A program made the position numbers and the translations under genes. A DNA stretch of 25,693 nt, from contig DATBIO010000119.1 of NCBI GenBank assembly GCA_036556965.1, positions 1 to 25,693 on the forward strand, in the 5' to 3' direction. Shown piece by piece: positions 25,579 to 25,693 of the stretch (the stretch's first letter is position 1; every line of letters starts with the position of its first letter). Source of the DNA: DATBIO01 sp036556965. GTDB lineage: Bacteria; Acidobacteriota; Vicinamibacteria; Fen-336. Under the pieces are notes generated by a model. It searched no databases. It had not been told where the DNA came from and saw nothing but the letters and a program-made list of their open reading frames with translations.

Positions 25579-25626
25579 AAGATCAGCCGGGGACTGGAGG
25601 CGCTGCTGCCCAAGGAGCTCGGGTGA
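25579..25626 (+). pseudogene. duplicated 3' fragment of the LON-domain gene
   Basis: Fifteen codons (KISRGLEALLPKELG) and a TGA stop repeat the end of the upstream gene exactly except for one Arg-to-Pro change. There is no start codon or upstream coding sequence, so this is a remnant carried along by the tandem duplication rather than a gene. Confidence 0.85.
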
Positions 25627-25693
25627 AACGGCCGACGGCATTCCGTAGCGGAGCGTCTCCTCGGCTCGCGGGAGGGGGATGCACTCCCGCTCC
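25579..25693. repeat. tandem repeat unit 2, reaching the window edge
   Basis: This is the second copy of the 115-bp unit, ending exactly at the last base in the right arm of its hairpin. The 43 bp between the units contain CGGAGCGAGGACGC (25558-25571), identical to a stretch in the mutase gap. Further tandem copies may follow. Confidence 0.9.

Overview
This is a very GC-rich bacterial chromosomal segment, with almost every third codon position G or C. It carries housekeeping, signalling and cell-surface genes. Several traits fit a Myxococcota or other 'Deltaproteobacteria'-like organism, although a comparable high-GC phylum cannot be excluded from this window. They are a PATAN/DUF4388 protein, a DUF1844 protein, a response regulator with a long Pro/Ala/Glu linker, a valS-nadC-birA-coaX order, and split B12-dependent mutase subunits. 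No rRNA, tRNA, CRISPR array, integrase or transposase is visible.

Everything from 1 to about 21,490 is transcribed leftwards (minus strand); genes from 21,567 run rightwards. The leftward block, in transcription order, falls into these parts. (a) An acyltransferase and a glycosyltransferase (21,490-19,683). (b) The two subunits of a coenzyme-B12 acyl-CoA mutase (19,630-17,450); active-site residues point to an isobutyryl-CoA mutase type. (c) A receiver-domain response regulator behind a good sigma-70-like promoter. (d) A tightly packed run valS, nadC, birA, coaX, an unknown gene, an RlmD-like RNA methyltransferase and comEC (15,788-6,313), in which several start and stop codons overlap by 4 nt. 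(e) DUF1844, a TPR/zinc-finger membrane protein, a PATAN-domain membrane protein and ribF. (f) A partner-switching module: STAS antagonist, HATPase anti-sigma kinase, and the start of a GAF protein cut by the window edge.

The rightward block encodes a UPF0104/AglD-type membrane protein, a GT4 glycosyltransferase, a NodB-type polysaccharide deacetylase and a stand-alone LON substrate-binding domain protein. With the divergent acyltransferase and glycosyltransferase it forms a small surface-polysaccharide locus around 21.5 kb.

The least ordinary feature is a family of small intergenic repeats at three loci (about 3.6-3.76, 17.87-17.99 and 25.42-25.69 kb). They share the core GGATNCACTCC, which folds as a hairpin with a 5-nt loop, and in three copies the arms carry tandem G.A mismatches. 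At two loci the edge of the neighbouring gene has been duplicated together with the repeat: the start codon region of the PATAN gene, and the last 15 codons of the LON-domain gene. No clearly undescribed multi-gene system was recognised; the repeats and the mutase specificity are the best leads.
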